Below are positions 33,144 to 42,479 of a stretch of DNA of 64,000 nucleotides, piece by piece. The stretch spans positions 16,878 to 80,877 of the forward strand of contig NZ_DIGV01000013.1 in assembly GCF_002419815.1 (NCBI RefSeq). Reading direction: 5' to 3'. The translations under genes were made by a program, and so were the position numbers. The notes below the pieces were generated by a model, which was not told where the DNA came from, made no database searches, and saw only the letters and a list, made by a program, of their open reading frames with translations. Position 1 is the first letter of the stretch, and every line of letters begins with the position of its first letter. This DNA is from Brevundimonas sp. UBA5713. GTDB taxonomy: Bacteria; Pseudomonadota; Alphaproteobacteria; Caulobacterales; Caulobacteraceae.

Positions 33144-33223
33144 CGCAGGCTCTCGTTCAGGAAGGATGGCTCAACCCTGCCGCTTTAGACGGCGCAGGGA
33201 AAGGGCCACCGAGCAGGCTGGAC

Positions 33224-33260
33224 AAAAAAAGAGGCCCACCCGGTCGAAGCGGGTGGGCCT
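33224..33260 (-). terminator. Terminator of recA
   Basis: On the minus strand an 11-bp perfect stem (AGGCCCACCCG at 33232-33242 with CGGGTGGGCCT at 33250-33260) with a 7-base loop is followed by TCTTTTTTT. It is about 60 bp downstream of the recA stop; the gap between contains GC-rich partial repeats. Confidence 0.92.
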
Positions 33261-33320
33261 TCTCCACCCCGCCACCCGACGGGGTCGGTAGGCGGGTCGC
33301 CGGGGGAGGGCGGAGAGATG

Positions 33321-34400
33321 TTAGCCTTCGAGGTCCTGGCCTTCGTCCGGTTCGGGCGCGCCTAGCATGTCGTCGGCAATCTTGTTGGTCGATGCGCGAA
33401 CAGCCTTCTCGATGGCAGCAGCCATGTCGGGGTTGTTCTTGAGGAATTCCTTGGCGTTCTCGCGGCCCTGACCGATGCGGGTCGAGTCATAGGAGAACCA
33501 CGAGCCGGACTTCTCGACGATGCCCGCCTTGACGCCCAGATCGATGATCTCGCCGATCTTGGAAATGCCCTCGCCATACATGATGTCAAAGATGACTTCG
33601 CGGAATGGCGGGGCGACCTTGTTCTTCACCACCTTCACGCGGGTGGTGTTGCCGACCACCTCGTCGCGGTTCTTGATCGCGCCGGTGCGGCGGATGTCGA
33701 GACGAACCGAGGCGTAGAATTTCAGGGCGTTACCGCCCGTGGTGGTTTCCGGCGAACCGTACATCACGCCGATCTTGTGACGGATCTGGTTGATGAACAG
33801 CACGATGCATTTCGACTTGTTGATCGAAGCGGTCAGCTTGCGCAGAGCCTGCGACATCAGACGGGCTTGCAGGCCCGGCAGGCTGTCGCCCATTTCACCT
33901 TCGATTTCAGCGCGCGGGGTCAGGGCGGCGACGGAGTCGACCACCACGATATCCACGGCCCCCGAACGCACCAGCGTGTCGACGATTTCCAGAGCCTGTT
34001 CACCGGCGTCCGGTTGCGAGACCAGCAGGTCGTCTAGGTTCACGCCCAGCTTCTGGGCATAGACCGGATCAAGCGCGTGCTCGGCGTCCACGAAAGCGGC
34101 CACACCGCCCTTTTTCTGGATTTCAGCAACGGTGTGCAGCGCCAGCGTGGTTTTGCCCGAGGATTCCGGACCGAAGACTTCGATCACACGGCCGACCGGC
34201 AGACCGCCGATGCCCAATGCCATATCGAGGCCTAGCGAGCCGGTCGAAACAGATTCAATCTCGGCGACCTGACCGGCCTTGCCGAGCTTCATCACCGAGC
34301 CCTTACCAAAGGCGCGGTCGATCTGAGCGATAGCTGCCTCGAGGGCGCGTTGTTTATCGGAGTCTGCCTTAGCCACTAATTTCAATGCCGCCTGTGTCAT
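33321..34400 (-). CDS. recA: Recombinase RecA
   Basis: A 359-residue DNA-dependent ATPase that drives homologous recombination and LexA self-cleavage. The start is taken as the ATG at 34400 (MTQAALKLVAKADSDKQRAL). Motifs are Walker A GPESSGKTTLALH, Walker B IVVVDSVAALTPRAEIEGE, loop L1 MGDSLPGLQARLMSQ and loop L2 INQIRHKIGVMYGSPETTTG. The acidic C-terminal tail (LGAPEPDEGQDLEG) is present. A LexA box lies 112 bp upstream of the start. Confidence 0.98.
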   Translation of the reverse strand: MTQAALKLVAKADSDKQRALEAAIAQIDRAFGKGSVMKLGKAGQVAEIESVSTGSLGLDMALGIGGLPVGRVIEVFGPESSGKTTLALHTVAEIQKKGGVAAFVDAEHALDPVYAQKLGVNLDDLLVSQPDAGEQALEIVDTLVRSGAVDIVVVDSVAALTPRAEIEGEMGDSLPGLQARLMSQALRKLTASINKSKCIVLFINQIRHKIGVMYGSPETTTGGNALKFYASVRLDIRRTGAIKNRDEVVGNTTRVKVVKNKVAPPFREVIFDIMYGEGISKIGEIIDLGVKAGIVEKSGSWFSYDSTRIGQGRENAKEFLKNNPDMAAAIEKAVRASTNKIADDMLGAPEPDEGQDLEG

Positions 34401-34511
34401 TGGTTTGATCTCTCCCATGCCATGATTCATGGCCAGATTCCCGTAGGACCTTGGGAGAGACCCGCCAGGACCCGCTCCCTCGATGGCTGTATAGGTACAT
34501 GGTTTGTTCTG

Positions 34512-34526
34512 GTTCACAAGATGTTC
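34512..34526 (-). promoter_or_regulatory. LexA (SOS) box upstream of recA
   Basis: GTTCACAAGATGTTC is a perfect GTTC-N7-GTTC, the LexA operator of alphaproteobacteria. It lies 112 bp before the recA start codon and 93 bp before the divergent GNAT-nitrilase start. A further GTTC at 34506 precedes it at shorter spacing. Confidence 0.88.
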
Positions 34527-34618
34527 TCATGCGAAAATGAGAACAAAGTGAAAACATACGTCCGATTTTAACGTAGGTTATGATGCCACCTTTAGCCCCG
34601 ACAGGCGTTAGGTCAGCC

Positions 34619-36187
34619 ATGAGCACTGACAATCTGCCTGCTTCCGATCCCGCTAAACCTGCCATTCTAACAATCCGAAATGCCCGCATGGCCGATGTGG
34701 GAGCCATCAGTGCGCTGGTGGGTCGGGTCTATAAGGACGATATTCCCTATACGGCCGGTATGCTGAGGGGGCAGATCGCCATCTATCCCGACGGCCAGCT
34801 GGTTGTGGAATATATGGGCGAGATCGTCGGCTATGCGGCCAGTTTTCGCATCGACGAAGCCTCGGCCATGCGCGCGCACACCTGGGAAGATATCACCGGC
34901 GGTGGCTACGCCTCGCGGCATGATCCCAATGGGGAATGGCTATACGGGATGGAGGTCTGTGTGGACCCCGCCCGCCGCCGCCTGCGAATTGGCCAACGGC
35001 TTTATGATGCCCGTCGCGAACTCTGCGAGGTGCAAAATCTGAAAGGCATCATCTTCGGGGGGCGTCTGCCGGGTCTGTCACGCCGCAAGTCGGCCTATCC
35101 CGATCCGAAGGACTATCTGGACGCGGTTACGGCGCGAAAGATGAATGATCCTGTTGTCGCCTTCCACATCCGTTCGGGTTTTGAGCCGATCGGAGTGCTG
35201 CGCGGCTATCTGCCGACCGATAAGCAGTCGCTGGGCCATGCGTCGCACATGGTGTGGCGCAACCCGTATTTTATCGAGGACACCGGCAAGGGCGCAGCCT
35301 TTACCACCAAGGAGGCGGTGCGCGTGGCCACGGTCCAGTTGCAGATGCGCAAGGTCGAGAGCTTCGATGAATACATGTCCAACATCGAGTATTTCGTCGA
35401 TGTGGTCTCGGATTATCGGGCGGACTTCGTCGTGTTCCCCGAGCTTTTCACGCTTCAGCTCTTGTCCTTGGAGCCCAAGAAGCTGACGCCGGTGGAATCC
35501 ATCGAGCACCTGACCCGCTATACGCCACGCTTTGTGGAGGCCATGCGCAAGCTGGCGGTCAGCTATAACGTCAACATCATCGGGGGGTCACACCCGACGC
35601 GCACGGACGATGGTGACATCCAGAATGTGGCCTATGTGTTCCTGCGTGATGGCTCGGTCCACGAGCAGGAGAAACTGCATCCCACGCCCAACGAGCGCCA
35701 CTGGTGGAACATCAAGGGCGGGGATCGCGTGCATGCCATCCCGACCGACTGTGGTCCGATCGGGGTGATGATCTGCTATGATTCAGAGTTCCCCGAGATC
35801 GCCCGACGCATGGTGGACGAAGGGGCGCGTATCCTTTTCGTGCCGTTCTGCACCGACAACCGTCAGGGCTATCTACGGGTGAGATACTGCGGTCAGGCCC
35901 GGGCGATCGAGAACCAGTGCTATGTTGTTCTGTCCGGCAATGTCGGCAATCTGCCGAACGTCGAAAATATGGACATCCAGTACGCCCAGTCCTGCATTCT
36001 GACGCCGTGCGATTTCCCGTTCGCGCGTGATGGCATTGCCGCCGAGGCGACCGAGAATGTGGAGACGGTGACGGTGGCCGACCTTGATCTGTCCGATCTG
36101 GCCTGGGCGCGGGCACAAGGCACGGTCAAGAACCTGCGTGATCGCCGCTTCGATCTATACAAGACCGTGTGGACGGACGGCGGCTGA
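34619..36187 (+). CDS. GNAT acetyltransferase - nitrilase fusion protein
   Basis: A 522-residue two-domain protein (an ATG at 34580 would add 13 residues). Residues about 10-200 form a GNAT N-acetyltransferase domain: LTIRNARMADVGAISALVG, LYGMEVCVDPARRRLRIGQ (acetyl-CoA loop) and FHIRSGFEPIGVLRGYLP. Residues about 235-520 form a carbon-nitrogen hydrolase domain with the catalytic triad Glu (VVFPELFTLQ), Lys (HEQEKLHPTPNE) and Cys (VMICYDSEFPE). This fusion is a known but uncharacterised family; the two active sites could acylate and then hydrolyse or transfer amides. It is divergent from recA and may share its LexA box. Confidence 0.9.
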   Translation: MSTDNLPASDPAKPAILTIRNARMADVGAISALVGRVYKDDIPYTAGMLRGQIAIYPDGQLVVEYMGEIVGYAASFRIDEASAMRAHTWEDITGGGYASRHDPNGEWLYGMEVCVDPARRRLRIGQRLYDARRELCEVQNLKGIIFGGRLPGLSRRKSAYPDPKDYLDAVTARKMNDPVVAFHIRSGFEPIGVLRGYLPTDKQSLGHASHMVWRNPYFIEDTGKGAAFTTKEAVRVATVQLQMRKVESFDEYMSNIEYFVDVVSDYRADFVVFPELFTLQLLSLEPKKLTPVESIEHLTRYTPRFVEAMRKLAVSYNVNIIGGSHPTRTDDGDIQNVAYVFLRDGSVHEQEKLHPTPNERHWWNIKGGDRVHAIPTDCGPIGVMICYDSEFPEIARRMVDEGARILFVPFCTDNRQGYLRVRYCGQARAIENQCYVVLSGNVGNLPNVENMDIQYAQSCILTPCDFPFARDGIAAEATENVETVTVADLDLSDLAWARAQGTVKNLRDRRFDLYKTVWTDGG

Positions 36188-36191
36188 GCCG

Positions 36192-37211
36192 TCAGTTCTC
36201 TCCGTAGAAGTTGCAGTACCAGTCCACGAACCGGCCAACGCCTTCCTCTACCGGTGTAGAGGGGGCGTAGCCGAGGGCGGACAGGGTCGCCGATACATCT
36301 GCGGCGGTGTCCACCACATCGCCATCCTGCATCGGCATCAGGTTCAATCGCGCCTTGCGACCCAGTTTATGCTCCAGCACTTCGATGTAGCGCATCAGGG
36401 GCACCGGCTGGCCCGCGCCGAGGTTCAGGATGCGCCATGGGGCAACGCCGCTGGTCGAGGGATCGGGCGCGGCGGGCTTCCACGCGGGATCGACCGTGGC
36501 AGGCTGGTCCAATGCCGCCACCACCCCCGTGACGATGTCGTCCACATAGGTGAAATCGCGACTCATATGACCCTCGCCATACACCTCGATGGGTTCGTCT
36601 CTGAGAATGGCGCGGGTGAATTTGAACAGCGCCATATCCGGCCTGCCCCACGGGCCATAGACTGTGAAGAAGCGCAGGCCCGTCATCGGTATGCCGAACA
36701 GATGGGCATAGGCGTGGGCCATGGCCTCATTGGCCAGCTTGGTCGCGGCATACAGCGTCAGCGGATGGCTGGCCCCGTCTGATGGCGCGAAGGGCAGCTT
36801 GCCATTGGCCCCATAGGCCGAGCTGGTCGAGGCATACACCAGATGCTGGCAGCCGACGGCCCGCGCGCCCTCGATGATCGACAAAAAGCCGGTGACGTTC
36901 GAGCCCACATAGGTGTCGGGTGCCTCCAAGCTGTAACGCACGCCTGCCTGTGCGCCCAGATGGACGATGCGGCACGGGCGTTCGGTCTCGAACACGGCCA
37001 GCACGGCGGCCTTGTCAGCCAGATCCAGCGTGTAGTGCTGATAGTTCGGATGGGCTGTCAGCTGCGCCAGTCGCGCCTGTTTCAGCGCGGGATCATAATA
37101 GGCGTTCAGATTGTCGATCCCGACCACCCGCTCTCCGCGCGCCAGCAGCCGCTGGGCGGTATGAAAGCCGATGAAGCCGGCAGAGCCTGTGACGAGGACG
37201 GGATCGGACAT
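36192..37211 (-). CDS. UDP-glucuronate 4-epimerase-like SDR enzyme
   Basis: A 339-residue extended short-chain dehydrogenase. The NAD motif is VTGSAGFIGFHTAQRL, the catalytic Ser/Thr is in YASTSSAYGANGKLP and the YxxxK is LYAATKLANEAM. The loop GIDNLNAYYDPALKQARL is diagnostic of UDP-glucuronate 4-epimerases (CapI/LspL group), which make UDP-galacturonate for capsule, LPS or exopolysaccharide. It is followed on the other strand by the end of the GNAT-nitrilase gene only 4 bp away. The upstream methyltransferase gene is 42 bp away on the same strand, so they may form an operon for surface glycan synthesis. Confidence 0.88.
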   Translation of the reverse strand: MSDPVLVTGSAGFIGFHTAQRLLARGERVVGIDNLNAYYDPALKQARLAQLTAHPNYQHYTLDLADKAAVLAVFETERPCRIVHLGAQAGVRYSLEAPDTYVGSNVTGFLSIIEGARAVGCQHLVYASTSSAYGANGKLPFAPSDGASHPLTLYAATKLANEAMAHAYAHLFGIPMTGLRFFTVYGPWGRPDMALFKFTRAILRDEPIEVYGEGHMSRDFTYVDDIVTGVVAALDQPATVDPAWKPAAPDPSTSGVAPWRILNLGAGQPVPLMRYIEVLEHKLGRKARLNLMPMQDGDVVDTAADVSATLSALGYAPSTPVEEGVGRFVDWYCNFYGEN

Positions 37212-37253
37212 GGCCTTAGCGATAATCCGCCGCGCCGCCCGATGCCAGCGCTT

Positions 37254-37934
37254 CTATGATCTAACGGCGATCAGGGATTTGGTCAGCGGCCCGACCTTTT
37301 CGTCATGGTGGACTGCATCGGGGTAGAGGAAGCGGAACTGGGTCTTGTCCAGCAGGCGGGCGTGCTGGACATCGCGCATGGCGGCTCCGACATCGGCGGC
37401 CTTTTGCGAAAAGCCATGGCTGCGACGCATGAGGGCGCGAGCGCGGCTCTGCTCGCTCTTCCAGTGGAAGAACAGGCTGGAAAAATGCGGCTCGACGGGA
37501 AACCAGAAATAGGGGGTCTGGACATAATAGCGCGGAGCCAGACGGCGACATTCCTTGGCAAAGGCCTCCATCCGGACCCAGTCGCCGACATGCTCGATCA
37601 CCGAGTTGGAATGGACCAGATCAAAGCTGTTGTCGCCATAGTAGGGCAGGTCGGTCGCATCGCCGTCCACCACGGTGAACAGGGTCTGATCCCACACATC
37701 ATCCACGCCGCCGGGGTTCACCAAGGTGATGTGAACCCGACAGCGCTTCAGCAGGTCGAGGTCGAACAGGTGCCAATAGCTGGCCTCGCCGCCCAGATCG
37801 ATGATGGAGACCGCACCCTTTTCGGCATGAATGGTCTCGATCAGTTCGACCACGCGGCGGCTGCGCGCGCGGCGAAAGCGCGACACCAGAGAGTTCGGGT
37901 CGCTGTTGTCCTGAAGGGCGTGGATCAGTTTCAT
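37254..37934 (-). CDS. SAM-dependent methyltransferase, glycan-cluster type
   Basis: A 226-residue class I methyltransferase. Motif I is SIIDLGGEASYWHLFD, motif II-like VVDGDATDLPYYGDNSFDLV, and motif III region HSNSVIEHVGDWVRMEAFA. Later blocks are PRYYVQTPYFWFPVEPHF and FLYPDAVHHDEKVGP. Such proteins are often encoded in polysaccharide gene sets and may methylate a sugar or nucleotide-sugar; the substrate is not evident. It is encoded just upstream of the UDP-glucuronate epimerase gene. Confidence 0.8.
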   Translation of the reverse strand: MKLIHALQDNSDPNSLVSRFRRARSRRVVELIETIHAEKGAVSIIDLGGEASYWHLFDLDLLKRCRVHITLVNPGGVDDVWDQTLFTVVDGDATDLPYYGDNSFDLVHSNSVIEHVGDWVRMEAFAKECRRLAPRYYVQTPYFWFPVEPHFSSLFFHWKSEQSRARALMRRSHGFSQKAADVGAAMRDVQHARLLDKTQFRFLYPDAVHHDEKVGPLTKSLIAVRS

Positions 37935-37985
37935 CCCGCCTGCATGACATAGCGACGCTACCTGACGGTTAAGCTTGGACCGGTA

Positions 37986-39869
37986 TCAGGGTAAATTTTC
38001 CTGAACCACAGGGGCGGGTTCGATCAGGCGTGATGCTCCCATCGTGCCGCCTGCTGCCAGCAGCAGAACCAGCGCCGCGCCGGTCAGGACGTGGTCGCTG
38101 TGGGCTGTGACCAAGGGACGAAGGGTCAGCAACACCAACAGACCGATCAGGGCCAAGACTCCGGCCAGGGTGATGCCAATGCCGAGGAAGACGAAATGGC
38201 CCATGGCCATCAGCCACGCGCCCCCGATAACCGTACCCAGCGCGGGCGCGGCTACGGCGCGCAGATCGGTGAGCTGCGGCGAAAGCAGAGCCGTGACCAA
38301 CGCCACCAGACTGCCCAGAAGCAACGGCCATGTGAAGATCAGCGCCGCCTCGGGCACAGCCGTCTGGGCTGCACAGCCTGCCACGAAAACCAATGCCAAC
38401 AGGCCCAACCAGCTGCCCCAAACCGTGCGGGCCATGGCACCGGGCCACAGCGACAGTACTGCCGCTATGGCCGCGGGTATCAGGAACATGAGCGTCTGCT
38501 CTTGCGTAAAGGCTAGCACGCAGCCTATGGCGGCCAACGTGTAGCCAAAGATGCGGCGACGGCGCAGGCGCACGCCCGACATCAGTAAAAGAGCCAGCGC
38601 GACCACAGCCATAGCCGCGCCTCCCTCCATCCACGGCAGGCGGCGCAGTTGGGTGTAATAGGCCTCGGAAGAAGACAGTCGGTCACCTGCCGGTCCGGCC
38701 AACAGCGCCAAGGTCTGAAGCAGCACAAAGCCCGCTGTCAGGAACCACACACCGTCCAACACGCCCTGAAAGATGTGCAGCGGGCGAAGCCCTGCGCGGC
38801 GAGAGGCAATCCACACCGTGCTCGCAATGGCCAGCAGGCTGATCCCCAGAATAACCCAGCCGCCCCATAGCGGATGGCTGACAATCACGCGACCAAACAC
38901 ATCGGCATAGACACGATTGGTACCGCCTTGCGGCAACTCGTGCAGATGCATCAGCCGGTCGGCCATTTCCAATGTCTGGGAGCCGATGTGCTGAAGCGCG
39001 CCGAGGTCGAGATTGTCGGGCGTGGAATCATGGGCGTGGTACTGGGCGGCGCGGCCGATGAAGGCGAAATTCATGCCCGCCATGTCACGCTCGCGCGCAT
39101 GGGTGAAGTCGGTGCCGTTCGGCATCTGCTCGTACATAAAGACGGCCAGCGAGGTGGCCATCACCCCGCCATCGGCCTTCATCGCCACAGGGGCAAAGGC
39201 GCGGATGGTCGGACCATCTCCACGTCCCGTTTCGAACATGGCGGCACGGCCCCCGCCGCCACGCGCTTCCAGGTTGATGATGAAGCCGACCTCTTTGGCC
39301 AGAGGATGCTCTTCGAAGAAGACCCGCGCGCCTTCCAGACCGATCTCCTCGGCATCGGTGAACACCACCACCAGATCACGGCGCAAAGCATCACGGGCAT
39401 CCAGTGCGCGGACAGTCTCCAGAATGGCGGCCACGCCTGTGCTGTCATCGGCCGCCCCCGGCGATCCGACCACGGTGTCATAGTGCGCCATCAACATCAG
39501 CGGGGGTTGGTTCGGGTCCATGCCGGAGCGGACGGCGACGATGTTGGTGGCTTCGAAGTCGGCGGCCTCGGGCGTACCGCCCGCGCGCTGCAGGCGCTGG
39601 ACGGCGCGAAGGGTCAGCGGGCCGGACTGTTCGCTGACCTGAAAGCCCAGCGTGGTCAGGCGCTGCTTCAGATAGTTGCGCACCCGCACATGCTCCTCGG
39701 AGCCCAGCGGGTGGGGGGCCTTGGCAATCTCGCGGATGTCCACCATGGCGCGATGGGCGGAAAAGTCGGTGGCGGGCGCATCCAGCGGTCGGGGGCTCGG
39801 GGACTGGGTTGTCAGTATCGCCAGCGCAAAGGCCAGAACCAAGGACGCCAAAAGAGCCGCTAGCCGCAT
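37986..39869 (-). CDS. M28-family metallopeptidase with C-terminal membrane domain
   Basis: A 627-residue protein from the ATG at 39869 behind GGAGAGG. An N-terminal hydrophobic segment (MRLAALLASLVLAFALAILT) anchors it. Residues about 40-310 form an M28 aminopeptidase domain with the two-zinc ligands visible in LMAHYDTVVGSPGAADDSTG (His and Asp), VVFTDAEEIGLEGARVF (Glu pair) and YHAHDSTPDNLD (His). The second half carries about eight to nine membrane helices. This layout matches Fxna/ERMP1-like M28 proteins that cleave small peptides on the outer side of the inner membrane. It is downstream of a TonB-dependent receptor gene and may act on imported peptides. Confidence 0.88.
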   Translation of the reverse strand: MRLAALLASLVLAFALAILTTQSPSPRPLDAPATDFSAHRAMVDIREIAKAPHPLGSEEHVRVRNYLKQRLTTLGFQVSEQSGPLTLRAVQRLQRAGGTPEAADFEATNIVAVRSGMDPNQPPLMLMAHYDTVVGSPGAADDSTGVAAILETVRALDARDALRRDLVVVFTDAEEIGLEGARVFFEEHPLAKEVGFIINLEARGGGGRAAMFETGRGDGPTIRAFAPVAMKADGGVMATSLAVFMYEQMPNGTDFTHARERDMAGMNFAFIGRAAQYHAHDSTPDNLDLGALQHIGSQTLEMADRLMHLHELPQGGTNRVYADVFGRVIVSHPLWGGWVILGISLLAIASTVWIASRRAGLRPLHIFQGVLDGVWFLTAGFVLLQTLALLAGPAGDRLSSSEAYYTQLRRLPWMEGGAAMAVVALALLLMSGVRLRRRRIFGYTLAAIGCVLAFTQEQTLMFLIPAAIAAVLSLWPGAMARTVWGSWLGLLALVFVAGCAAQTAVPEAALIFTWPLLLGSLVALVTALLSPQLTDLRAVAAPALGTVIGGAWLMAMGHFVFLGIGITLAGVLALIGLLVLLTLRPLVTAHSDHVLTGAALVLLLAAGGTMGASRLIEPAPVVQENLP

Positions 39870-39916
39870 TCCACCTCTCCGTGTTGGGTCTATAGGAGAG
39901 CGACGGTATGCGAATA

Positions 39917-39954
39917 GCAAGAGGGCGGCGAAGTTTCCCTCGCCGCCCTCTGTT
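39917..39954 (-). terminator. Possible terminator after the TonB receptor gene
   Basis: GAGGGCGGCGA (39921-39931) pairs with TCGCCGCCCTC (39940-39950), an 11-bp perfect stem with an 8-base loop. The T tract on the minus strand is weak, so termination may be partial and could allow reading into the M28 gene. Confidence 0.6.
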
Positions 39955-39974
39955 TCAGCTGATCCTGTTACGGA

Positions 39975-42203
39975 TCAGAAGCGCTTGGAAACCTCGATGC
40001 CGTACATGCGCGGCTCGTTCACAAACACCGTCAGGTTGTTGAAGTCGATGGCACCGATGATGTTGTCCTCATCGGTGATGTTGCGAACATAGGCCGCTGC
40101 TTCCAGACCACGGCTCAGGTCACGCCAGCCTGCGCGCAGGCCGCCTTCGAACTGGGTGCCGAACTGGAATTCCTTGGATTCATACAGGAACAGGTTGGTG
40201 TCCTTCTGCATGACCCAGTCGGTGGCGGCGAACAGTTCCTGATCGTTGCCGATCGAACGGACGTACGACAGGGTGAAGTTACCCGAGTATTCCGGAGCGT
40301 TCGGGAACGGATTGCCGTTTATCGCTGCACGATCGGTGCCGTTCACGTTCTGGATCGGATCAGTGATGGTGCACAGGTGGTTGCCGCAGATGGCGACCAG
40401 CAGGTCCTTGTCCTTGATCTCGGTCTTGTTCCAGGCGAAGCCACCAGCGACGGTGAAGCCAGCGCCCAGATAGACGTCGCCGTCGATCTCGATACCCTTG
40501 CCTTCGCCCTTCTTGGCGTTCAGCAGGCGGTTCGAGTTGTCGATGCCGCCGATGGCGGTGAACTGCATGTCGTCCACTTCATAGAAGTAGGCGGTGGCGT
40601 TCAGGCGTGCGCGGCCATCCCATAGGCGAGCCTTGAAGCCAGCCTCATAGGACATGGCGGTCTCGGAGTCGGCGGTGGTCAGAACCGGCAGGTTACGGCC
40701 CTGGATCGACGGACCACGGTAACCGTGGGCGATACGGGCGAACAGGTTCCAGCTCGGGTTCACTTCATACAGGGCGCTGACGTCCCACGAGACTTGCTCG
40801 TCGGCGACGTCGATCTGGCCGGTGCCCGGAGCGCCGATGGTGATCGTGCCGTTATAGGTACGCTCGTCTTCGGTGTAGCGCAGGCCGCCGGTCAGCTTCA
40901 GGGCTTCGGTCAGCTGGTAGTTGGCTTGACCGAAGACCGACCACGATTCCGACTTCTGAACGATGTCGGTCTGCTTGGTCGGGGTCAGGTTGCCGGTGCC
41001 GTTGTAGGTGTTCGAGACCAGATTGAAACGGTCGTTGAACATGAAGGCGCCAACCTGCCAGTTCAGGCGGTTGTCACCGTTCGAAGCCAGACGCAGCTCG
41101 AAGGTGTTTTGCACCAGATCCGAGTTGTTCGTGCCGCTTTCGACAGCAAACGGGGTGCGATAGGGCTGACCCGCCACGGCTGCGCCGGAAACGCCGCCGT
41201 CGATGTCGCCATTGCCCATCGACTCGCCTTGGTACGAGCCCACGACGCCGGTCAGGGTCATGGTGCCGAAGTCATAGGCGACTTGCAGCGACTGGGACTG
41301 GGTGTCCTGCTTTTGGAAGTTGTTCCGGCCACCGTCGTAATAGACGGTTTCGCGGTCGTAGTTGTCGTTGAGTTCGTTCGAACCCTTGGTCAGGGCGTTG
41401 GCGCGGTTCAGCGTGCCGGTGCCGGCATAGTCACGGAACTGCAGGGTGCCGAGGACCGACAGGCGCTCGTTCGGGGTCCAGGCCAGATGGCCGCGGATGG
41501 CGCGGTCTTCGAAATTGCCCAGCTCGTCGCCGTTCGGGTTGGCGAAGTCGGCGTCATAGGCGTTGTTGACCCAGTCGTCGCGGTGGTTCAGCAGGCCGGC
41601 CAGACGCAGCGACACGGTTTCGGTCAGCGGCAGGGTGACGCCGGTCTCGGCACGGATCGACCCATAGTTACCAGCGGCGATCTTGCCGAAGCCTTCGAAC
41701 TCGGTGCCCGGCTTGACGGTGTCGACCTTGACCACACCGGCAGGGGTGTTGCGGCCAAACAGGGTGCCTTGCGGACCGCGCAGAACTTCCATCTGTTTGA
41801 TGTCAAACAGCGGGAAACCCTTCAGGTAGACGCTTTCCAGAACCACGTCGTCCATGACGACCGATACCGGCTGCGAGGCGGTGAAGTCGAAATCGACGTT
41901 GCCATAGCCGCGGATGTAGAAGCGCGGCGCATAGCGGCCGTTCGAGCTTTCGACCTGCAGGCTGGGCACGCGACCGGCCAGAGCCAGAATGTCGGCACCG
42001 CCAGCGTTCACAGCTTCCAGAGTTTCGATGTTCATCGCGGTGACGGCGAACGGCACGTCACGGATGCTTTCGCTGCGGCGCTGGGCGGTGACGACGATGT
42101 CGCCAACCGAGGCAGCTTCGTCAGCAGTCTGAGCAAAAGCCGGCGTTGCCAGCAGGAGGGCCAGGGTGCTGGCCGACACGGCGAGGGCGGAAATGCGCTT
42201 CAT
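39975..42203 (-). CDS. TonB-dependent outer-membrane receptor
   Basis: A 742-residue receptor from the ATG at 42203 (MKRISALAVSASTLALLLATPAFA signal peptide). A TonB-box-like VGDIVVTAQRR follows the signal, then the plug domain (PFAVTAMNIETLEAVNAGG, GRVPSLQVESSNGR, KQMEVLRGPQGTLFGRNTPA) and a 22-strand barrel ending in Phe (MYGIEVSKRF). It resembles the large alphaproteobacterial group used for glycans, peptides or lipids rather than siderophores. It is divergent from a 5'-nucleotidase gene, with a 276-bp shared regulatory region. The ligand is unknown. Confidence 0.93.
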   Translation of the reverse strand: MKRISALAVSASTLALLLATPAFAQTADEAASVGDIVVTAQRRSESIRDVPFAVTAMNIETLEAVNAGGADILALAGRVPSLQVESSNGRYAPRFYIRGYGNVDFDFTASQPVSVVMDDVVLESVYLKGFPLFDIKQMEVLRGPQGTLFGRNTPAGVVKVDTVKPGTEFEGFGKIAAGNYGSIRAETGVTLPLTETVSLRLAGLLNHRDDWVNNAYDADFANPNGDELGNFEDRAIRGHLAWTPNERLSVLGTLQFRDYAGTGTLNRANALTKGSNELNDNYDRETVYYDGGRNNFQKQDTQSQSLQVAYDFGTMTLTGVVGSYQGESMGNGDIDGGVSGAAVAGQPYRTPFAVESGTNNSDLVQNTFELRLASNGDNRLNWQVGAFMFNDRFNLVSNTYNGTGNLTPTKQTDIVQKSESWSVFGQANYQLTEALKLTGGLRYTEDERTYNGTITIGAPGTGQIDVADEQVSWDVSALYEVNPSWNLFARIAHGYRGPSIQGRNLPVLTTADSETAMSYEAGFKARLWDGRARLNATAYFYEVDDMQFTAIGGIDNSNRLLNAKKGEGKGIEIDGDVYLGAGFTVAGGFAWNKTEIKDKDLLVAICGNHLCTITDPIQNVNGTDRAAINGNPFPNAPEYSGNFTLSYVRSIGNDQELFAATDWVMQKDTNLFLYESKEFQFGTQFEGGLRAGWRDLSRGLEAAAYVRNITDEDNIIGAIDFNNLTVFVNEPRMYGIEVSKRF

Positions 42204-42479
42204 TCTAAGATCCCCGATGGAATGATGCGGCGACGCCATAATCCCTGTGCGCGCCCTAAGCCAGACAGGAAACAGTGGTATTCGATGAACTATTTATGAC
42301 GTCGCCACAGTCATCGAAATTTTAGCTGTGTTACGGATTATTTAGTCAGTGTTGATGCAGATTGACGGAAGATCGCCACAATTTTTGCCAAATTGGATTG
42401 GCCCTTTCCTGAAGGCCTCCCAACAGCCATGATCCGGCCCGTTTTCGGGGCCTCCCCGTCATGTGAAGCCACAGCGCCA
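42204..42479. promoter_or_regulatory. Divergent regulatory region of the receptor and nucleotidase genes
   Basis: The 276-bp gap is AT-rich from 42280 to 42400. It holds an inverted repeat CACAG (42306-42310) with CTGTG (42326-42330), 15-bp spacer, a candidate operator. No clear Pho box was found. Confidence 0.4.

Noticed and set aside
42204..42479. Pho box for the nucleotidase/receptor pair
   Set aside because: Only partial CTGT strings are present (for example CTGTGTTAC); the two-repeat arrangement with correct spacing is absent.
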